Assembly (NCBI RefSeq): GCF_023715645.1
Contig: NZ_JAMBOP010000009.1
Coordinates: 1 to 64,000, forward strand
Direction: 5' to 3'
Source: Bacillus cytotoxicus
GTDB taxonomy: Bacteria > Bacillota > Bacilli > Bacillales > Bacillaceae_G
Length of the DNA: 64,000 bases
Position numbers and translations under genes: made by a program. Under the pieces are notes generated by a model. It ran no database searches and was not told the origin of the DNA. It saw only the letters and a list, made by a program, of their open reading frames with translations. This document shows positions 16,487-28,814 of this stretch, piece by piece. Every line of letters begins with the position of its first letter. Within the stretch, counting starts at the first letter, position 1.

Positions 16487-18016
16487 TTAATGACTAATAT
16501 TATAAGTTGGATATAATGTCGTTCCGCTAATCCAAATTTTTATTTCATTTGTTAACGGAACATTTTGTTCATTAATAACGGTTCTCCACCATTCCCATGC
16601 AAGGCCTGTACATTCTCTTGCTAAGACTTTTACATTTTTCGAATTTGCTGGAAGTGGGATAACAGTATTGAAATGAGCCGTTCTGTCTCTGTTGTTTCCA
16701 TCCCAAGTTTTATGAGTTAATACTTCATTTCCCTTTTCATCATATGAGAATTCATCCCAAGATACATCAAATTGAGCAACATATGCACCGTAATGATCAA
16801 GTTTCATTTTCGCACTAGAATATTCTGTAGTTGTAGTCTCGATATAATCTGTATTGTTATGAACAGCAGCAACCGCATTATCTTTTAAGAAAGTGCTAGT
16901 ATATGAAAGTGGATATGCTGGATTTTTAGAGCTTAATTCTGCATTATCTTTAATGATATTTCGGATTTCGTTAAAATCTTTTGTAACAACCTTGTTATGC
17001 TCTTTTGCATCTCCGCCTAATACTACAGCAGTAAAGGTACTGTCTTCAAAAATATCTTTGTACTGTCCACTCGCTTCGACACTGTTATTCTTTAGTAGTG
17101 CTTTAAAGGCAGCTTGTACATCTTTGCTCTTAGATGATGTTTCTAATTTCACATAAACTGTTCTACCATAAGCTACATTTGACACCATAACAGGCGGAGC
17201 CGCATTACTTACTCCTTTACGAGTTAACTCGTCAAACGTAACGCTATTATCAAAAAGGTCTGATGGATTGTTTGGCTGTTCTGCACTTACTGTATAAAAG
17301 ATTTGCTTATATGCCGCAACCATCACTTTTTTCTCTCCATTTGCAACAGCGTTAAAGTCAATGTTCAGTGCATTGTCAAGATACTTAGCGTTAACATTAA
17401 GAGCACTTGCGATTTGAGATTTACTATACACCATAGATTCCGTATACTGCATTCTTGCAGGTAACGTATTTGTTTTTGAATACTTTTCATTCCAAGTAGA
17501 TACTAACTCATCTACTGCTCCAGACACATTACCATATGTAGGATTTTGGACAGTGATTGTATTCTCTTTTCTCATGCCAGGTAAGTCTATACTAATATTC
17601 AAAGGTTTTCTCTTGGCCACTAATAAACTAGGTTGATTATCTGCAAAAGCTTTATTTGCAAGTTGTACTGCCCCTGGATAAGTACGATTAGCCACAGAAT
17701 CAATAATTGAAATATCCACTGGTGAAGTTGTAAGTGATTTTTTCTCACGTTCAACTACTACAAATTTACCATTTGAATTTGTACCTTCTTTCGGAACAAA
17801 ACTCTCTACCTTATCACCATTTACTGCTAAAATATCTCTACTATCATACTTTAAATTTCCTATGCCAGTATCAATATCAATAGCTTGTTTTGGTGCATTA
17901 GCTGAATTACTTGTTTGTGTTTCAGCAAAAGAAAGAGATGAATAATTAATAGTGCATAAACCAACCGATAAACATACTAGAAATTTTGTTGCTTTAACAT
18001 GATTTAAAAATTTCAA
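16487..18016 (-). CDS. alo: Cholesterol-dependent cytolysin (cereolysin O / anthrolysin O type)
   Basis: 509 residues, the same length as cereolysin O. The signal peptide ends at SFA before ETQ. The undecapeptide [11 protein letters not shown] is intact near the C-terminus, and the Thr-Leu cholesterol-recognition pair is in GTTLYP. The secreted monomer binds cholesterol and forms large pores in host membranes. The TTG start at 18016 is chosen because AAGGAGG lies 8 nt upstream and the product length fits; the open frame extends 19 codons further without a site. The end reads [17 protein letters not shown], slightly different from the reference I remember. It lies between the GntR/ABC block and suf. 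Confidence 0.95.
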   Translation of the reverse strand: MKFLNHVKATKFLVCLSVGLCTINYSSLSFAETQTSNSANAPKQAIDIDTGIGNLKYDSRDILAVNGDKVESFVPKEGTNSNGKFVVVEREKKSLTTSPVDISIIDSVANRTYPGAVQLANKAFADNQPSLLVAKRKPLNISIDLPGMRKENTITVQNPTYGNVSGAVDELVSTWNEKYSKTNTLPARMQYTESMVYSKSQIASALNVNAKYLDNALNIDFNAVANGEKKVMVAAYKQIFYTVSAEQPNNPSDLFDNSVTFDELTRKGVSNAAPPVMVSNVAYGRTVYVKLETSSKSKDVQAAFKALLKNNSVEASGQYKDIFEDSTFTAVVLGGDAKEHNKVVTKDFNEIRNIIKDNAELSSKNPAYPLSYTSTFLKDNAVAAVHNNTDYIETTTTEYSSAKMKLDHYGAYVAQFDVSWDEFSYDEKGNEVLTHKTWDGNNRDRTAHFNTVIPLPANSKNVKVLARECTGLAWEWWRTVINEQNVPLTNEIKIWISGTTLYPTYNISH

Positions 18017-18140
18017 AAAACTCGCCTCCTTTTTTAGGAAAATTATATCATATATCCCCTCTTTTTCGTTCAATTATTTTAATATAATAAAAAACAAATA
18101 AAACAAACTAAGAACTTAAATAAGAAAACTTCGCAAAAAA
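18017..18140 (-). other. Cytolysin upstream region without a visible PlcR box
   Basis: The space from the cytolysin start to the suf terminator is AT-rich. No match to the PlcR palindrome TATGNAN4TNCATA was found by eye on either strand; no TATG is present. Confidence 0.5.
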
Positions 18141-18201
18141 TAAAATACGTGTCCGAGCGACTTAAGCACGCAAAGGTGAAAGTCACTACAGACACGTATT
18201 T
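18136..18201 (-). terminator. Terminator of the suf operon
   Basis: AAATACGTGTC and GACACGTATTT are perfect 11-bp arms around a long loop, followed on the minus strand by TTATTTTTTG. Confidence 0.8.
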
Positions 18202-18244
18202 TCCTCAAAAGATTGAAGGGTATCATTTAAAGAGTTGGGACCCC

Positions 18245-19642
18245 TTATCCAATACTACCTTCCATCTCAAACTTGATTAGGCGGTTCATTTCAACTGCGT
18301 ATTCCATTGGAAGTTCGCGAGTGAATGGCTCGATGAAGCCCATTACGATCATTTCTGTTGCTTCTTGCTCAGAAATACCACGGCTCATTAAGTAGAATAA
18401 TTGCTCTTCTGATACTTTTGATACTTTCGCTTCATGCTCAAGTGAAACGTGATCGTTTTTGATCTCGTTGTAAGGAATTGTATCAGATGTAGATTGGTTA
18501 TCCATGATTAATGTATCACACTCGATGTTAGAGCGAGAGTTTGTCGCTTTTGGTCCGAATTGTACGATACCACGGTATGTTACTTTACCACCATGTTTTG
18601 CAATCGATTTAGAAACGATTGTTGAAGATGTATTTGGTGCTAAGTGAATCATTTTCGCACCAGCATCTTGGTGTTGGCCTTTACCAGCAATTGCGATTGA
18701 TAATGTTAAACCGCGAGCACCTTCGCCTTTTAAAATAACAGCTGGGTATTTCATCGTTAATTTTGATCCGATGTTACCGTCAATCCATTCCATCGTTGCG
18801 TTTGCTTCACAAACTGCACGTTTTGTAACTAGGTTATATACGTTGTTTGCCCAGTTTTGAATTGTTGTATAACGGCAATATGCATCTTTCTTAATGATGA
18901 TTTCTACTACCGCACTGTGAAGTGAGTTTGTTGTGTAAACAGGTGCTGTACAACCTTCTACGTAGTGTACGTGTGCTCCTTCGTCTACGATAATAAGCGT
19001 ACGTTCGAATTGTCCCATATTTTCAGAGTTAATACGGAAATACGCTTGAAGTGGTGTATCAACTTTTATACCTTTTGGAACGTAGATGAATGATCCACCA
19101 GACCAAACTGCAGAGTTTAATGCAGAGAATTTGTTGTCTGTTGGCGGAATTACTTTTCCGAAATGCTCACGGAAAATATCTTCGTTCTCTTTTAATGCAC
19201 TGTCTGTATCTTTGAAGACGATTCCTAGAGCTTCTAGGTCTTCTTTCATGTTGTGGTATACAACTTCAGATTCGTACTGTGCAGATACACCCGCTAAATA
19301 TTTTTGTTCTGCTTCTGGAATACCTAATTTATCAAATGTTGCTTTAATTTCATCAGGTACTTCATCCCAAGACTTCTCAGATTTCTCAGATGGTTTTACG
19401 TAATACGTAATTTCATCAAAGTTTAAATCATTTAAGTCTCCGCCCCATTGTGGCATTGGCATTTCATAGAAGTGATTCAGGGATTTTAAACGAAAGTCTA
19501 ACATCCACTGTGGTTCTTCTTTCATACGTGAAATCTCTTCTACGATTTCTTTTGTTAAACCGCGCTCAGCACGGAAAATCGAAACGTCTTTATCTTTGAA
19601 ACCATATTTATAATCGCCAATATCTGGCAGCTGCTTCGCCAT
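18245..19642 (-). CDS. sufB: Fe-S cluster assembly scaffold SufB
   Basis: 465 residues, usual for SufB. It forms the SufBC2D complex that builds Fe-S clusters in the cytosol. The beta-helix core with [20 protein letters not shown] holds the conserved cysteine, and the C-terminal [21 protein letters not shown] is the family signature. Last gene of sufCDSUB, 49 bases after sufU, ending at a strong terminator. Confidence 0.96.
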   Translation of the reverse strand: MAKQLPDIGDYKYGFKDKDVSIFRAERGLTKEIVEEISRMKEEPQWMLDFRLKSLNHFYEMPMPQWGGDLNDLNFDEITYYVKPSEKSEKSWDEVPDEIKATFDKLGIPEAEQKYLAGVSAQYESEVVYHNMKEDLEALGIVFKDTDSALKENEDIFREHFGKVIPPTDNKFSALNSAVWSGGSFIYVPKGIKVDTPLQAYFRINSENMGQFERTLIIVDEGAHVHYVEGCTAPVYTTNSLHSAVVEIIIKKDAYCRYTTIQNWANNVYNLVTKRAVCEANATMEWIDGNIGSKLTMKYPAVILKGEGARGLTLSIAIAGKGQHQDAGAKMIHLAPNTSSTIVSKSIAKHGGKVTYRGIVQFGPKATNSRSNIECDTLIMDNQSTSDTIPYNEIKNDHVSLEHEAKVSKVSEEQLFYLMSRGISEQEATEMIVMGFIEPFTRELPMEYAVEMNRLIKFEMEGSIG

Positions 19643-19691
19643 GTTCGTATGTCCCTCCTTGGATAATCTCTTCTTTAGGAAGTGATCTGCA

Positions 19692-22625
<2,934 letters not shown>

Positions 22626-22640
22626 GTTTATGCTCCTCTC

Positions 22641-23426
22641 TTACGCTTCTTGCTCTTCTGTTTCGTCTTCAATACCTAGTTCTTTTTTAATCCAGTCATA
22701 ACCTTCAGCTTCTAGACGCTGTGCAAGCTCAGGACCGCCAGATTTCACAACACGACCATTCATCATAACGTGTACATGATCTGGAGTGATGTAATTTAAT
22801 AAACGTTGGTAGTGCGTGATCATTAAGCAACCGAAATCTTCGCCGCGCATTTCGTTAATACCTTTAGATACAACTTTTAATGCATCGATATCAAGACCAG
22901 AGTCAATTTCGTCTAAGATTGCAATTTTTGGCTGAATCATCATTAATTGAAGAATTTCATTACGTTTTTTCTCACCGCCAGAGAAACCTTCATTTAAGTA
23001 ACGTTGTGCCATTGCTGGATCCATTTCTAGGAATTCCATGTTTTTATCTAATGTACGGATAAATTTCATAAGAGAAATTTCATCGCCTTCTTCGCGGCGT
23101 GCATTAATTGCAGAACGTAAGAAGTCAGCGTTTGTTACTCCGCTAATTTCACTTGGATATTGCATTGCTAGGAATAGACCAGCTTGTGCACGCTCATCTA
23201 CTTCCATTTCTAATACATCTTCACCGTCGATGATGATGCTACCTTGTGTTACTTCATATTTTGGGTGACCCATAATTGCAGAAGATAAAGTTGATTTACC
23301 TGTTCCGTTAGGTCCCATGATTGCATGGATTTCTCCACCTTTTACTTCAAGGTTTACACCTTTTAAAATCTCTTTGCCATCAATTGATACATGTAAATCT
23401 TTAATCGTTAATGTAGAACCAGCCAT
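22641..23426 (-). CDS. sufC: Fe-S assembly ATPase SufC
   Basis: 261 residues. ABC-type ATPase that drives SufBCD. Walker A GPNGTGKST, signature FSGGEKKRNEI and Walker B AILDEIDSGLD are all present. It is the first gene of the suf operon; GGAGGT lies about 6 nt before the ATG. metQ lies 230 bp upstream with its own terminator. Confidence 0.96.
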   Translation of the reverse strand: MAGSTLTIKDLHVSIDGKEILKGVNLEVKGGEIHAIMGPNGTGKSTLSSAIMGHPKYEVTQGSIIIDGEDVLEMEVDERAQAGLFLAMQYPSEISGVTNADFLRSAINARREEGDEISLMKFIRTLDKNMEFLEMDPAMAQRYLNEGFSGGEKKRNEILQLMMIQPKIAILDEIDSGLDIDALKVVSKGINEMRGEDFGCLMITHYQRLLNYITPDHVHVMMNGRVVKSGGPELAQRLEAEGYDWIKKELGIEDETEEQEA

Positions 23427-23473
23427 CTCTATACCTCCAATAATTCTCTATATACATTTTAAAAGTTACTAAA

Positions 23474-23540
23474 ACATTCACATTCTCATTTTATTCTCAT
23501 TCTAATCTTATATCAAATAAAATGATACTGCAAACGCTGA
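23474..23540 (-). promoter_or_regulatory. Putative suf promoter with direct repeats
   Basis: On the minus strand TTTGCA and TATAAG are about 16 bases apart, predicting a start near 23500. Two ATTCTCATT direct repeats (plus-strand 23482-23490 and 23493-23501) overlap that start. They could be an operator, perhaps Fur-like, but the match to a Fur box is weak. Confidence 0.4.
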
Positions 23541-23623
23541 AAAAATGTAAAAAAATTTTCACAAATGTATATAAGTATTCCTTCATCGTACCTTATGATA
23601 CACCTTTCTTCTTATTAATATAA

Positions 23624-23655
23624 AGAAAAAAGGGCTAAGAAAATTTAGCCCTTTT
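23624..23655 (-). terminator. Terminator of metNIQ
   Basis: AAAAGGGCTAA and TTAGCCCTTTT flank a short loop just after the metQ stop, with a T run on the minus strand. Confidence 0.88.
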
Positions 23656-23659
23656 CGCC

Positions 23660-24472
23660 TTATTCACTTACAGGAATTACCGCACCTTTGTACTCTTTCT
23701 TAATAAAATCTTGAATTTCTTTTGAGTGTAATACTTCTATAAGTTCTTTAATTTCTTTTCTATTTTCGTCACCTTTACGAACAGCGATAATATTTGCGTA
23801 AGGAGAATCTGATCCTTCAATTGCAATTGCATCTTTTGTTGGGTTTAATTTTGCATCAATTGCGTAGTTTGAGTTAATGAATATTGCATCGCCTTCATTG
23901 TTCTCATATAACTTTGGTGAAAGACCTGGTTCAACATCCGTTTTAAATTTCAATTTTTTCGGATTTTCTACAATATCTTTTTCTGTTGCTTTTACAACAT
24001 CTACGCCGTCTTTCAGTTTAAGAACGCCGCCTTTTTGCAGAAGTGCTAACATACGTCCGCGCTCTGATACGTTATTACTCATAATCACCGTCCCGCCATT
24101 TGGCAGGTCTTTTAAGCTTTTATATTTCTTAGAGTAAATCCCCATCGGTTCTAAATGAATTTTTCCTGCATTTACAAATTTATATCCTTTTTCTTGGATC
24201 TCTTTTTCTAAATACGGAATGTGTTGGAAGTAGTTCGCATCCAGCTCTTTACTAGCTAACGTTTGGTTTGGTAGTACATAGTCTTGGAATTTTTTTATTT
24301 TTAATGTAATTCCCTTTTTCTCTAATAGTGGTTTCGCTTTTTCTAAAATAACCGCATGCGGTACGTTAGAAGCACCCACTACAAGCGTTTTCTTATCTTT
24401 TTCGCCGCTACCACAAGCAGCTAATGCAAATAAAAATACAGCAATAAGTACTGAAAATAATACCTTTTTCAT
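23660..24472 (-). CDS. metQ: Methionine ABC transporter substrate-binding lipoprotein MetQ
   Basis: 270 residues. The lipobox LAAC places the acylated cysteine at residue 20. The mature part fits the NlpA/MetQ family (VGASNVPHAVILEKAKPLLEKKGI). It captures methionine outside the cell for MetNI. Last gene of metNIQ, followed by a terminator; the operon is under a SAM riboswitch. Confidence 0.93.
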   Translation of the reverse strand: MKKVLFSVLIAVFLFALAACGSGEKDKKTLVVGASNVPHAVILEKAKPLLEKKGITLKIKKFQDYVLPNQTLASKELDANYFQHIPYLEKEIQEKGYKFVNAGKIHLEPMGIYSKKYKSLKDLPNGGTVIMSNNVSERGRMLALLQKGGVLKLKDGVDVVKATEKDIVENPKKLKFKTDVEPGLSPKLYENNEGDAIFINSNYAIDAKLNPTKDAIAIEGSDSPYANIIAVRKGDENRKEIKELIEVLHSKEIQDFIKKEYKGAVIPVSE

Positions 24473-24550
24473 TTAATGACACCTTCTTTTTACAGAATAT
24501 TCAAAATAAAAAAATCTATAAACCTCTTCACCTGAGACAAAAGCTCCTCT

Positions 24551-25216
24551 TTACCTTTTATCAAGTCGCTTCGTAAAGAAATCACCAAGTACTTGAATAA
24601 TAAATACGATCACAAGCACAAGAATTGTTGCCATGAGAGTTACATCGCTATTGTTGCGCTGGAATCCATCTAAATAAGCAAGTGTCCCAAGACCGCCTGC
24701 ACCGACCACTCCAGCCATCGCTGTGTAACCGACAAGTGCAATTGCCGTTACAGTAATACCTGACACAAGCGCTGGCAAAGATTCTGGTATTAATACTTTT
24801 AAAATAATTGTACTCGTCTTTGCTCCCATCGCTTTCGACGCTTCAATGACGCCTTTATCGATTTCACGAAGTGCAATTTCAACCATCCTCGCATAAAACG
24901 GAGCTGCTCCCACAATTAATGCTGGCAATGCAGCACTTGCTCCAAGCATGGTATTTAGAAGAAACTTCGTAAAGGGAAGGAGTAAAATAATTAAAATAAT
25001 GAACGGAATAGAACGAAAAATATTTATAAACGCACCAATTACAATATGAATTGGTTTGTTCTCCCATACATTATCTTTTCCGGTGAGAAATACGACTAAC
25101 CCAAGAATAAGACCTAAGACAAACGTTGCAAGTGTAGCAACTGTCGTCATATATAGCGTTTCCCTAGTAGCTTCTAACATTGCATCCCAATCAACATTTT
25201 GAAATAGATTATCCAT
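24551..25216 (-). CDS. metI: Methionine ABC transporter permease MetI
   Basis: 221 residues with five TM segments and the permease coupling loop EASKAMGAKTSTIILKVLIPES. It partners MetN and MetQ. The ATG at 25216 lies 6 nt after GGAGGTGA and overlaps the end of metN by 8 bases; the upstream TTG is not needed. Confidence 0.93.
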   Translation of the reverse strand: MDNLFQNVDWDAMLEATRETLYMTTVATLATFVLGLILGLVVFLTGKDNVWENKPIHIVIGAFINIFRSIPFIILIILLLPFTKFLLNTMLGASAALPALIVGAAPFYARMVEIALREIDKGVIEASKAMGAKTSTIILKVLIPESLPALVSGITVTAIALVGYTAMAGVVGAGGLGTLAYLDGFQRNNSDVTLMATILVLVIVFIIQVLGDFFTKRLDKR

Positions 25217-26234
25217 GTGCAATCACCTCCAGCTCGACTTGCTCTTGTTGAATCGTTGCAACTGCTTTTGCAATCACATCTTCTTTGCCATTTAAATGAA
25301 CAATTAAACTTCCATACGCTCCGTTTGTAGTTTGGGCAATATTCCCTTGTAGAATGCTCACTTCCACTCCATCTTGCTTCATTAACTCCTGTAAAACAGG
25401 TCTTTCGACTGCGTCACCAATAAACTGCAATTTCACTACTTTTCCTTCTGGACATTTCTCTACTAAATGTTCAATTGCCTCATCTGCATCTTCAAAATCT
25501 GTTATTTGCTTAACAAAGCGCTTTGTAATGTCTTGCTGTGGATTACGAAATACATCTAATACGCTACCACTTTCAACAATCTTTCCTTTCTCCATAACAG
25601 CAACGCGATTACAAATTTTTTGAATGACATGCATTTCATGTGTAATAAGTACAATCGTTAACCTGAGACGTTTATTAATATCGAGCAGTAAATCTAAAAT
25701 TTGATCTGTCGTTTCTGGATCTAATGCTGACGTTGCTTCATCGCACAATAACACTTTCGGATTATTCGCTAATGCTCTCGCAATCCCAACGCGCTGCTTT
25801 TGTCCACCACTTAGCTGAGATGGGTACGCGTCTTCTCGCCCTTCTAAACCTACAAGACGAATTAATTCATCTACGCGCTGCGCTCGTTTCTCTTTTATCA
25901 CCCCAGCAATTTCAAGCGGAAAAGCAATATTTTCACGAACAGTTCGTGACCAAAGTAAATTGAAATGCTGAAAAATCATCCCAATTTCTTGACGCGCTTC
26001 TCGAAGTTCCTTACCTGTAATTGCCGAAATCACACGCTCACCAATTGTAATCTTTCCAGACGTCGGTTTCTCCAATTGATTAAACAAACGAATCAGTGAA
26101 CTCTTTCCGGCACCGCTATAGCCAATCACCCCGAAAATCTCGCCTTTTTCTATTTGTAAATTCGCATCATCCACAGCGGTAACATCACCGTGTTTGGAGC
26201 GATATATTTTCTTTACATTTTCTAAAATGATCAT
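25209..26234 (-). CDS. metN: Methionine ABC transporter ATPase MetN
   Basis: 341 residues, same as B. subtilis MetN. Walker A GYSGAGKSS, signature LSGGQKQR and Walker B LLCDEATSALD are present, with a C-terminal ACT-like NIL domain (from about residue 265) that lets methionine inhibit uptake. The ATG at 26234 lies 5-6 nt from AAGGGGTGA. Transcription comes from the SAM riboswitch region about 390 bp upstream, across two REP-B repeats. Confidence 0.95.
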   Translation of the reverse strand: MIILENVKKIYRSKHGDVTAVDDANLQIEKGEIFGVIGYSGAGKSSLIRLFNQLEKPTSGKITIGERVISAITGKELREARQEIGMIFQHFNLLWSRTVRENIAFPLEIAGVIKEKRAQRVDELIRLVGLEGREDAYPSQLSGGQKQRVGIARALANNPKVLLCDEATSALDPETTDQILDLLLDINKRLRLTIVLITHEMHVIQKICNRVAVMEKGKIVESGSVLDVFRNPQQDITKRFVKQITDFEDADEAIEHLVEKCPEGKVVKLQFIGDAVERPVLQELMKQDGVEVSILQGNIAQTTNGAYGSLIVHLNGKEDVIAKAVATIQQEQVELEVIAHG

Positions 26235-26249
26235 CGATGTCACCCCTTT

Positions 26250-26377
26250 TTTAATTAAAAAGCGTATGCGGCTCGTTCAGAATCGCAGGACGTTGGAGCT
26301 CTCGACCGAGAAGTGTTTTTTACTTCGACCGAGAGAGCGAAACGACCGGAGATCCTAGCCGCTGAAGCTGGATTACA
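26250..26377 (+). repeat. REP-B hairpin repeat, copy 1
   Basis: Begins AAAAGCGTATGCGGCTCG and ends TAGCCGCTGAAGCTGGATTAC, with a long central hairpin (CTCTCGACCGAG and its complement around ACTTCGAC). It lies in the metN 5' leader, between the riboswitch terminator and metN. Confidence 0.75.
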
Positions 26378-26505
26378 TAAAAAGCGTAAGCGGCTCGCCC
26401 AGCTCTGACCGGCTAAGGTTCTCTCGCACAAAAGATGCTCTTTATCTTTTCGTGCGGGAGGTTCTTAGATGCGAAGAGCTAGCCGCTGAAGCTAGATTAC
26501 AGAAC
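26378..26505 (+). repeat. REP-B hairpin repeat, copy 2
   Basis: Tandem to copy 1, beginning AAAAAGCGTAAGCGGCTCG and ending TAGCCGCTGAAGCTAGATTAC. The central hairpin is built of CTCTCGCACAAAAGAT and its near complement ATCTTTTCGTGCGGGAG. Confidence 0.75.
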
Positions 26506-26563
26506 CCGCACTAACAATAAATCACCTTGCTGTTCAAGCGTCCTCCTACACCAAAACAACAAA

Positions 26564-26600
26564 AAAACCTTTCTGCTTTAAAAATGAGCAGAAAGGTTTT
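26564..26600 (-). terminator. Expression-platform terminator of the metNIQ SAM riboswitch
   Basis: AAAACCTTTCTGCT and AGCAGAAAGGTTTT form a 14-bp stem with a 9-nt loop, followed by T runs on the minus strand. It lies about 30 bases downstream of the aptamer. Confidence 0.9.
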
Positions 26601-26621
26601 TATACATAGCTTAATACTATC

Positions 26622-26735
26622 CTTTCCTCTCATCTCTCAAAGCATTCGCTTTGCAGGAATTGGCACCATTTCAACATAAGTTGACGGTTGCCGGGTTTCA
26701 TAGGGCACAGTCCCTCCACCTCTCTTGATAAGAGA
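26622..26735 (-). promoter_or_regulatory. SAM (S-box) riboswitch of metNIQ
   Basis: On the minus strand the sequence begins CTTATCAAGAGAGGTGGAGG and contains GACTGTGCCC, GAAACCCGGCAACC and GGTGCCAATTCC, the S-box core. SAM binding favours the downstream terminator and shuts off the methionine transporter. Confidence 0.95.
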
Positions 26736-26860
26736 AAATCAGATATAAATTTCGTCTGATTTTATCGTTATGAAATTTTCGTTATTTTATGTTTTGAATT
26801 GTATCAACGCATGAAATAGATGTCAACAGAAATTTTTGCAAAAAATAAACTTTCTGAAAT

Positions 26861-27205
26861 TTAAGCACCAACTCGTAGCGGTTTACAAATATGAAATACA
26901 GATTCTAACAATAGCATCGTTCGATATGTCCCTTTATATGTAATCGCATTTCTGCGCAATAGCGACTGCAAGCGAACTTGTCCTGTGATCAACAACCGTA
27001 AATCTGTTTCTTGAAAACAAACAAGCTCTTCAGTCCCCACCGCACCATTTATAAGTTCAATTTTCTCTCTTGAAATATTCAATGAATAACATTCATCTTG
27101 AAAAATAAAACAAACAGCCTTTTCAAATTGTGGTAATAGTGGTTCTAAGTGACATTGCGTATTGGCATATGTTACAAATGATTGAAGCAGTGAATACAAT
27201 CTCAT
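26861..27205 (-). CDS. yusD: YusD-like SCP2-type small protein
   Basis: 114 residues. The fold appears SCP2-like, with the end INGAVGTEELVCFQETDLRLLITGQ typical of such domains. By position upstream of metNIQ and next to yusE and yusF it matches B. subtilis yusD; no function is established. The ATG at 27205 is chosen, 10 nt from GAGGAG; an ATG 18 bases earlier overlaps the site itself. Confidence 0.6.
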   Translation of the reverse strand: MRLYSLLQSFVTYANTQCHLEPLLPQFEKAVCFIFQDECYSLNISREKIELINGAVGTEELVCFQETDLRLLITGQVRLQSLLRRNAITYKGTYRTMLLLESVFHICKPLRVGA

Positions 27206-27336
27206 CTTTATCACACTCCTCATATCACGTTTTACATATTACCATTCCATTTTGATTACGCGCTCTCCTGTATCATTCTCTCGACAAAAGCTGTACGAAA
27301 AGCATTTATTTCTCACTATTTCCCAAGAAATATGTC

Positions 27337-27361
27337 GAGGCGGCAATTTCTTTGCCGCCTA
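27337..27361 (-). terminator. GC hairpin at the end of yusE
   Basis: AGGCGGCAA and TTGCCGCCT form a stem that overlaps the yusE stop. No long T run follows on the minus strand, so it may be a weak terminator or an mRNA-stabilising 3' hairpin. Confidence 0.5.
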
Positions 27362-27658
27362 TTGTAATTCCATATATAAATATTCCACAGATTGAAATGC
27401 ATATATTTTCTTTACAAGTTGATTCTTCTCGAATATTAGTAAACACGGAACGCTTTCAATTTGATACTCCCGCGCAAAATGCGGTGCATAATTTACATTC
27501 AGCATTCCAATTTCTAAATGTGGCAACGCTACTTCAACAACCGTTAACATTTTTTTCGCAAGCTGGCACGTACCGCACATTGGTGTATATACGTATAACA
27601 CTGTTTTTTCTTGATCTCTTACCGCAACTGCTGCTTCATGTCCTGTCCAATCAATCAT
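27359..27658 (-). CDS. yusE: Thioredoxin-like protein YusE
   Basis: 99 residues with a thioredoxin fold. The active-site motif is CGTC (Cys28, Cys31), and the cis-proline is in ESVPCLL. It is probably a small cytosolic thiol oxidoreductase. It follows yusF after 11 bases on the same strand. Confidence 0.85.
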   Translation of the reverse strand: MIDWTGHEAAVAVRDQEKTVLYVYTPMCGTCQLAKKMLTVVEVALPHLEIGMLNVNYAPHFAREYQIESVPCLLIFEKNQLVKKIYAFQSVEYLYMELQ

Positions 27659-27669
27659 CGTACCATTCC

Positions 27670-28014
27670 TTACCGTAAAAATTCTGTATAGACGTCAATG
27701 TCAGCTCCCCATAAAGCGTTCGCTAAATGAGATGGTGGTGCAGTCGCAACCTCTCGATACGAACGATCAATATAAATATGTTCAGCATGTGGAAATTCTC
27801 GCCGAAACTGTTTGCGTAATTTCTCTCCAGCATCATCCGCGTCCACAAGAACATATACTTCTTTATCATACAGCTGGTCAATGAGCTCATCCATTTTCGA
27901 CAAACCAATTGTACCATTTGTACAAACAATTTCCACTGGTTCTCTAATAATCGCTTCAATCTTTCGCTTATCTGACTTGCCTTCAACAATAATTACTTTT
28001 TCTACATAGACCAC
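27670..28014 (-). CDS. yusF: Toprim-domain protein YusF
   Basis: 114 residues consisting of a Toprim domain: VEGKSDKRKIEAII gives the catalytic glutamate and VLVDADDAGEKLR the acidic DxD. Similar small proteins include RNase M5-like members; the exact role of YusF is unknown. The GTG start has GGGTGA 6 nt upstream. It forms a pair with yusE. Confidence 0.82.
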   Translation of the reverse strand: MVYVEKVIIVEGKSDKRKIEAIIREPVEIVCTNGTIGLSKMDELIDQLYDKEVYVLVDADDAGEKLRKQFRREFPHAEHIYIDRSYREVATAPPSHLANALWGADIDVYTEFLR

Positions 28015-28114
28015 CTGGCATCACCCGATCACCATATACTATGATATAACCTTAACTTTAGTATATAGTATATTCGATATTTCAATGTTGTTTCCTGTTT
28101 ATTTTTGTAAAGAA

Positions 28115-28232
28115 AAGCGGAACCGACTGCTTAGCCCTGTTGGCTAAGGTTCTTTCACACAAAAGGTGCTCTTTACCTTCTTGTGGGGAAGGTTCTTAGA
28201 CATGAGGGGCTAGGAGGCGGAGCTAGATCAGA
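28115..28232 (+). repeat. REP-B hairpin repeat, copy 3
   Basis: Begins AAGAAAAGCGGAACCGACTG and ends GGCTAGGAGGCGGAGCTAGATC; the central hairpin has CTTTCACACAAAAGGTG and a near complement. It lies upstream of yusF. Confidence 0.72.
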
Positions 28233-28365
28233 AGAAAAGCGGAAGTGGCTTGTTCAGAATGTGAGGAGGATGGAGCTTCTGACGTAGAGGTGCTCTTTAC
28301 CTCGCAGGAAGAAGCGAAGCAACTGAACATTCTAGCTACTGGAGCTGGATCAAAAGAAAAGCGGA
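28233..28365 (+). repeat. REP-B copy 4 plus a truncated fifth start
   Basis: Copy 4 begins AAGAAAAGCGGAAGTGGC and ends CTAGCTACTGGAGCTGGATC. A third unit starts again with AAAAGCGGAAGG but is cut off after about 12 bases by REP-A. Confidence 0.7.
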
Positions 28366-28369
28366 AGGG

Positions 28370-28587
28370 GGGATGCCAGTCTTTCAATTGGCATATATAT
28401 AAATCAAATTTAACTAACCAACACACAAGTCGCCGCCACGCTCAACAAAAGGTGATCCGCTACTCTCTACCTCTCTTTGTTTAAACATCGCACGTGGCAG
28501 AAATAGGCACTGACCGCTTCTACGCATGGCCAGTCGCCCTCGGCCACCTTAAAAAACAGGGTTTTGTCAGTCTTTCAATTGAATTTA
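28370..28587 (+). repeat. REP-A interspersed repeat, copy 3
   Basis: Carries CGCACGTGGCAG, ACTGACCGCTTCTACGCATG and GGCCAGTCGCCCTCGGCCAC in order. It is the first of two nearly identical tandem units; small ORFs predicted across it are shadows. Confidence 0.85.
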
Positions 28588-28775
28588 TATATAAATCAAA
28601 TTTAACTAATCAACACACAAGTCGCCGCCATGCTCAACAAAAGGTGATCCGCTACTCTCTACCTCTCTTTGTTTAAACATCGCACGTGGCAGAAATAGGC
28701 ACTGACCGCTTCTACGCATGGCCAGTCGCTCTCGGCCACCTTAAAAGAAAAGGGTTTTATCTTATTTTTTGTATT
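28588..28775 (+). repeat. REP-A interspersed repeat, copy 4
   Basis: Near-perfect tandem duplicate of copy 3 over more than 150 bases, with only a few differences (for example CCATGCTCAAC for CCACGCTCAAC). It indicates a recent duplication. Confidence 0.85.
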
Positions 28776-28783
28776 ATATACAA

Positions 28784-28809
28784 AAAAAGACAGCTCACTG
28801 CTGTCTTTT
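28784..28809 (-). terminator. Terminator of gcvH
   Basis: AAAAGACAGC and GCTGTCTTTT form a 10-bp stem with a 5-nt loop, followed by T on the minus strand. Confidence 0.88.
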
Positions 28810-28814
28810 CCAAA

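Noticed and set aside
18017-18073. ATG-type start 19 codons upstream in the cytolysin frame
   Set aside because: No ribosome site precedes it, while the TTG at 18016 has AAGGAGG 8 nt upstream and yields the family length of 509.
28245-28676. Plus-strand ORFs with the shared end SRRHAQQKVIRYSLPLFV
   Set aside because: The two ORFs share their C-terminus because they lie in tandem REP-A units; no ribosome sites or known families.
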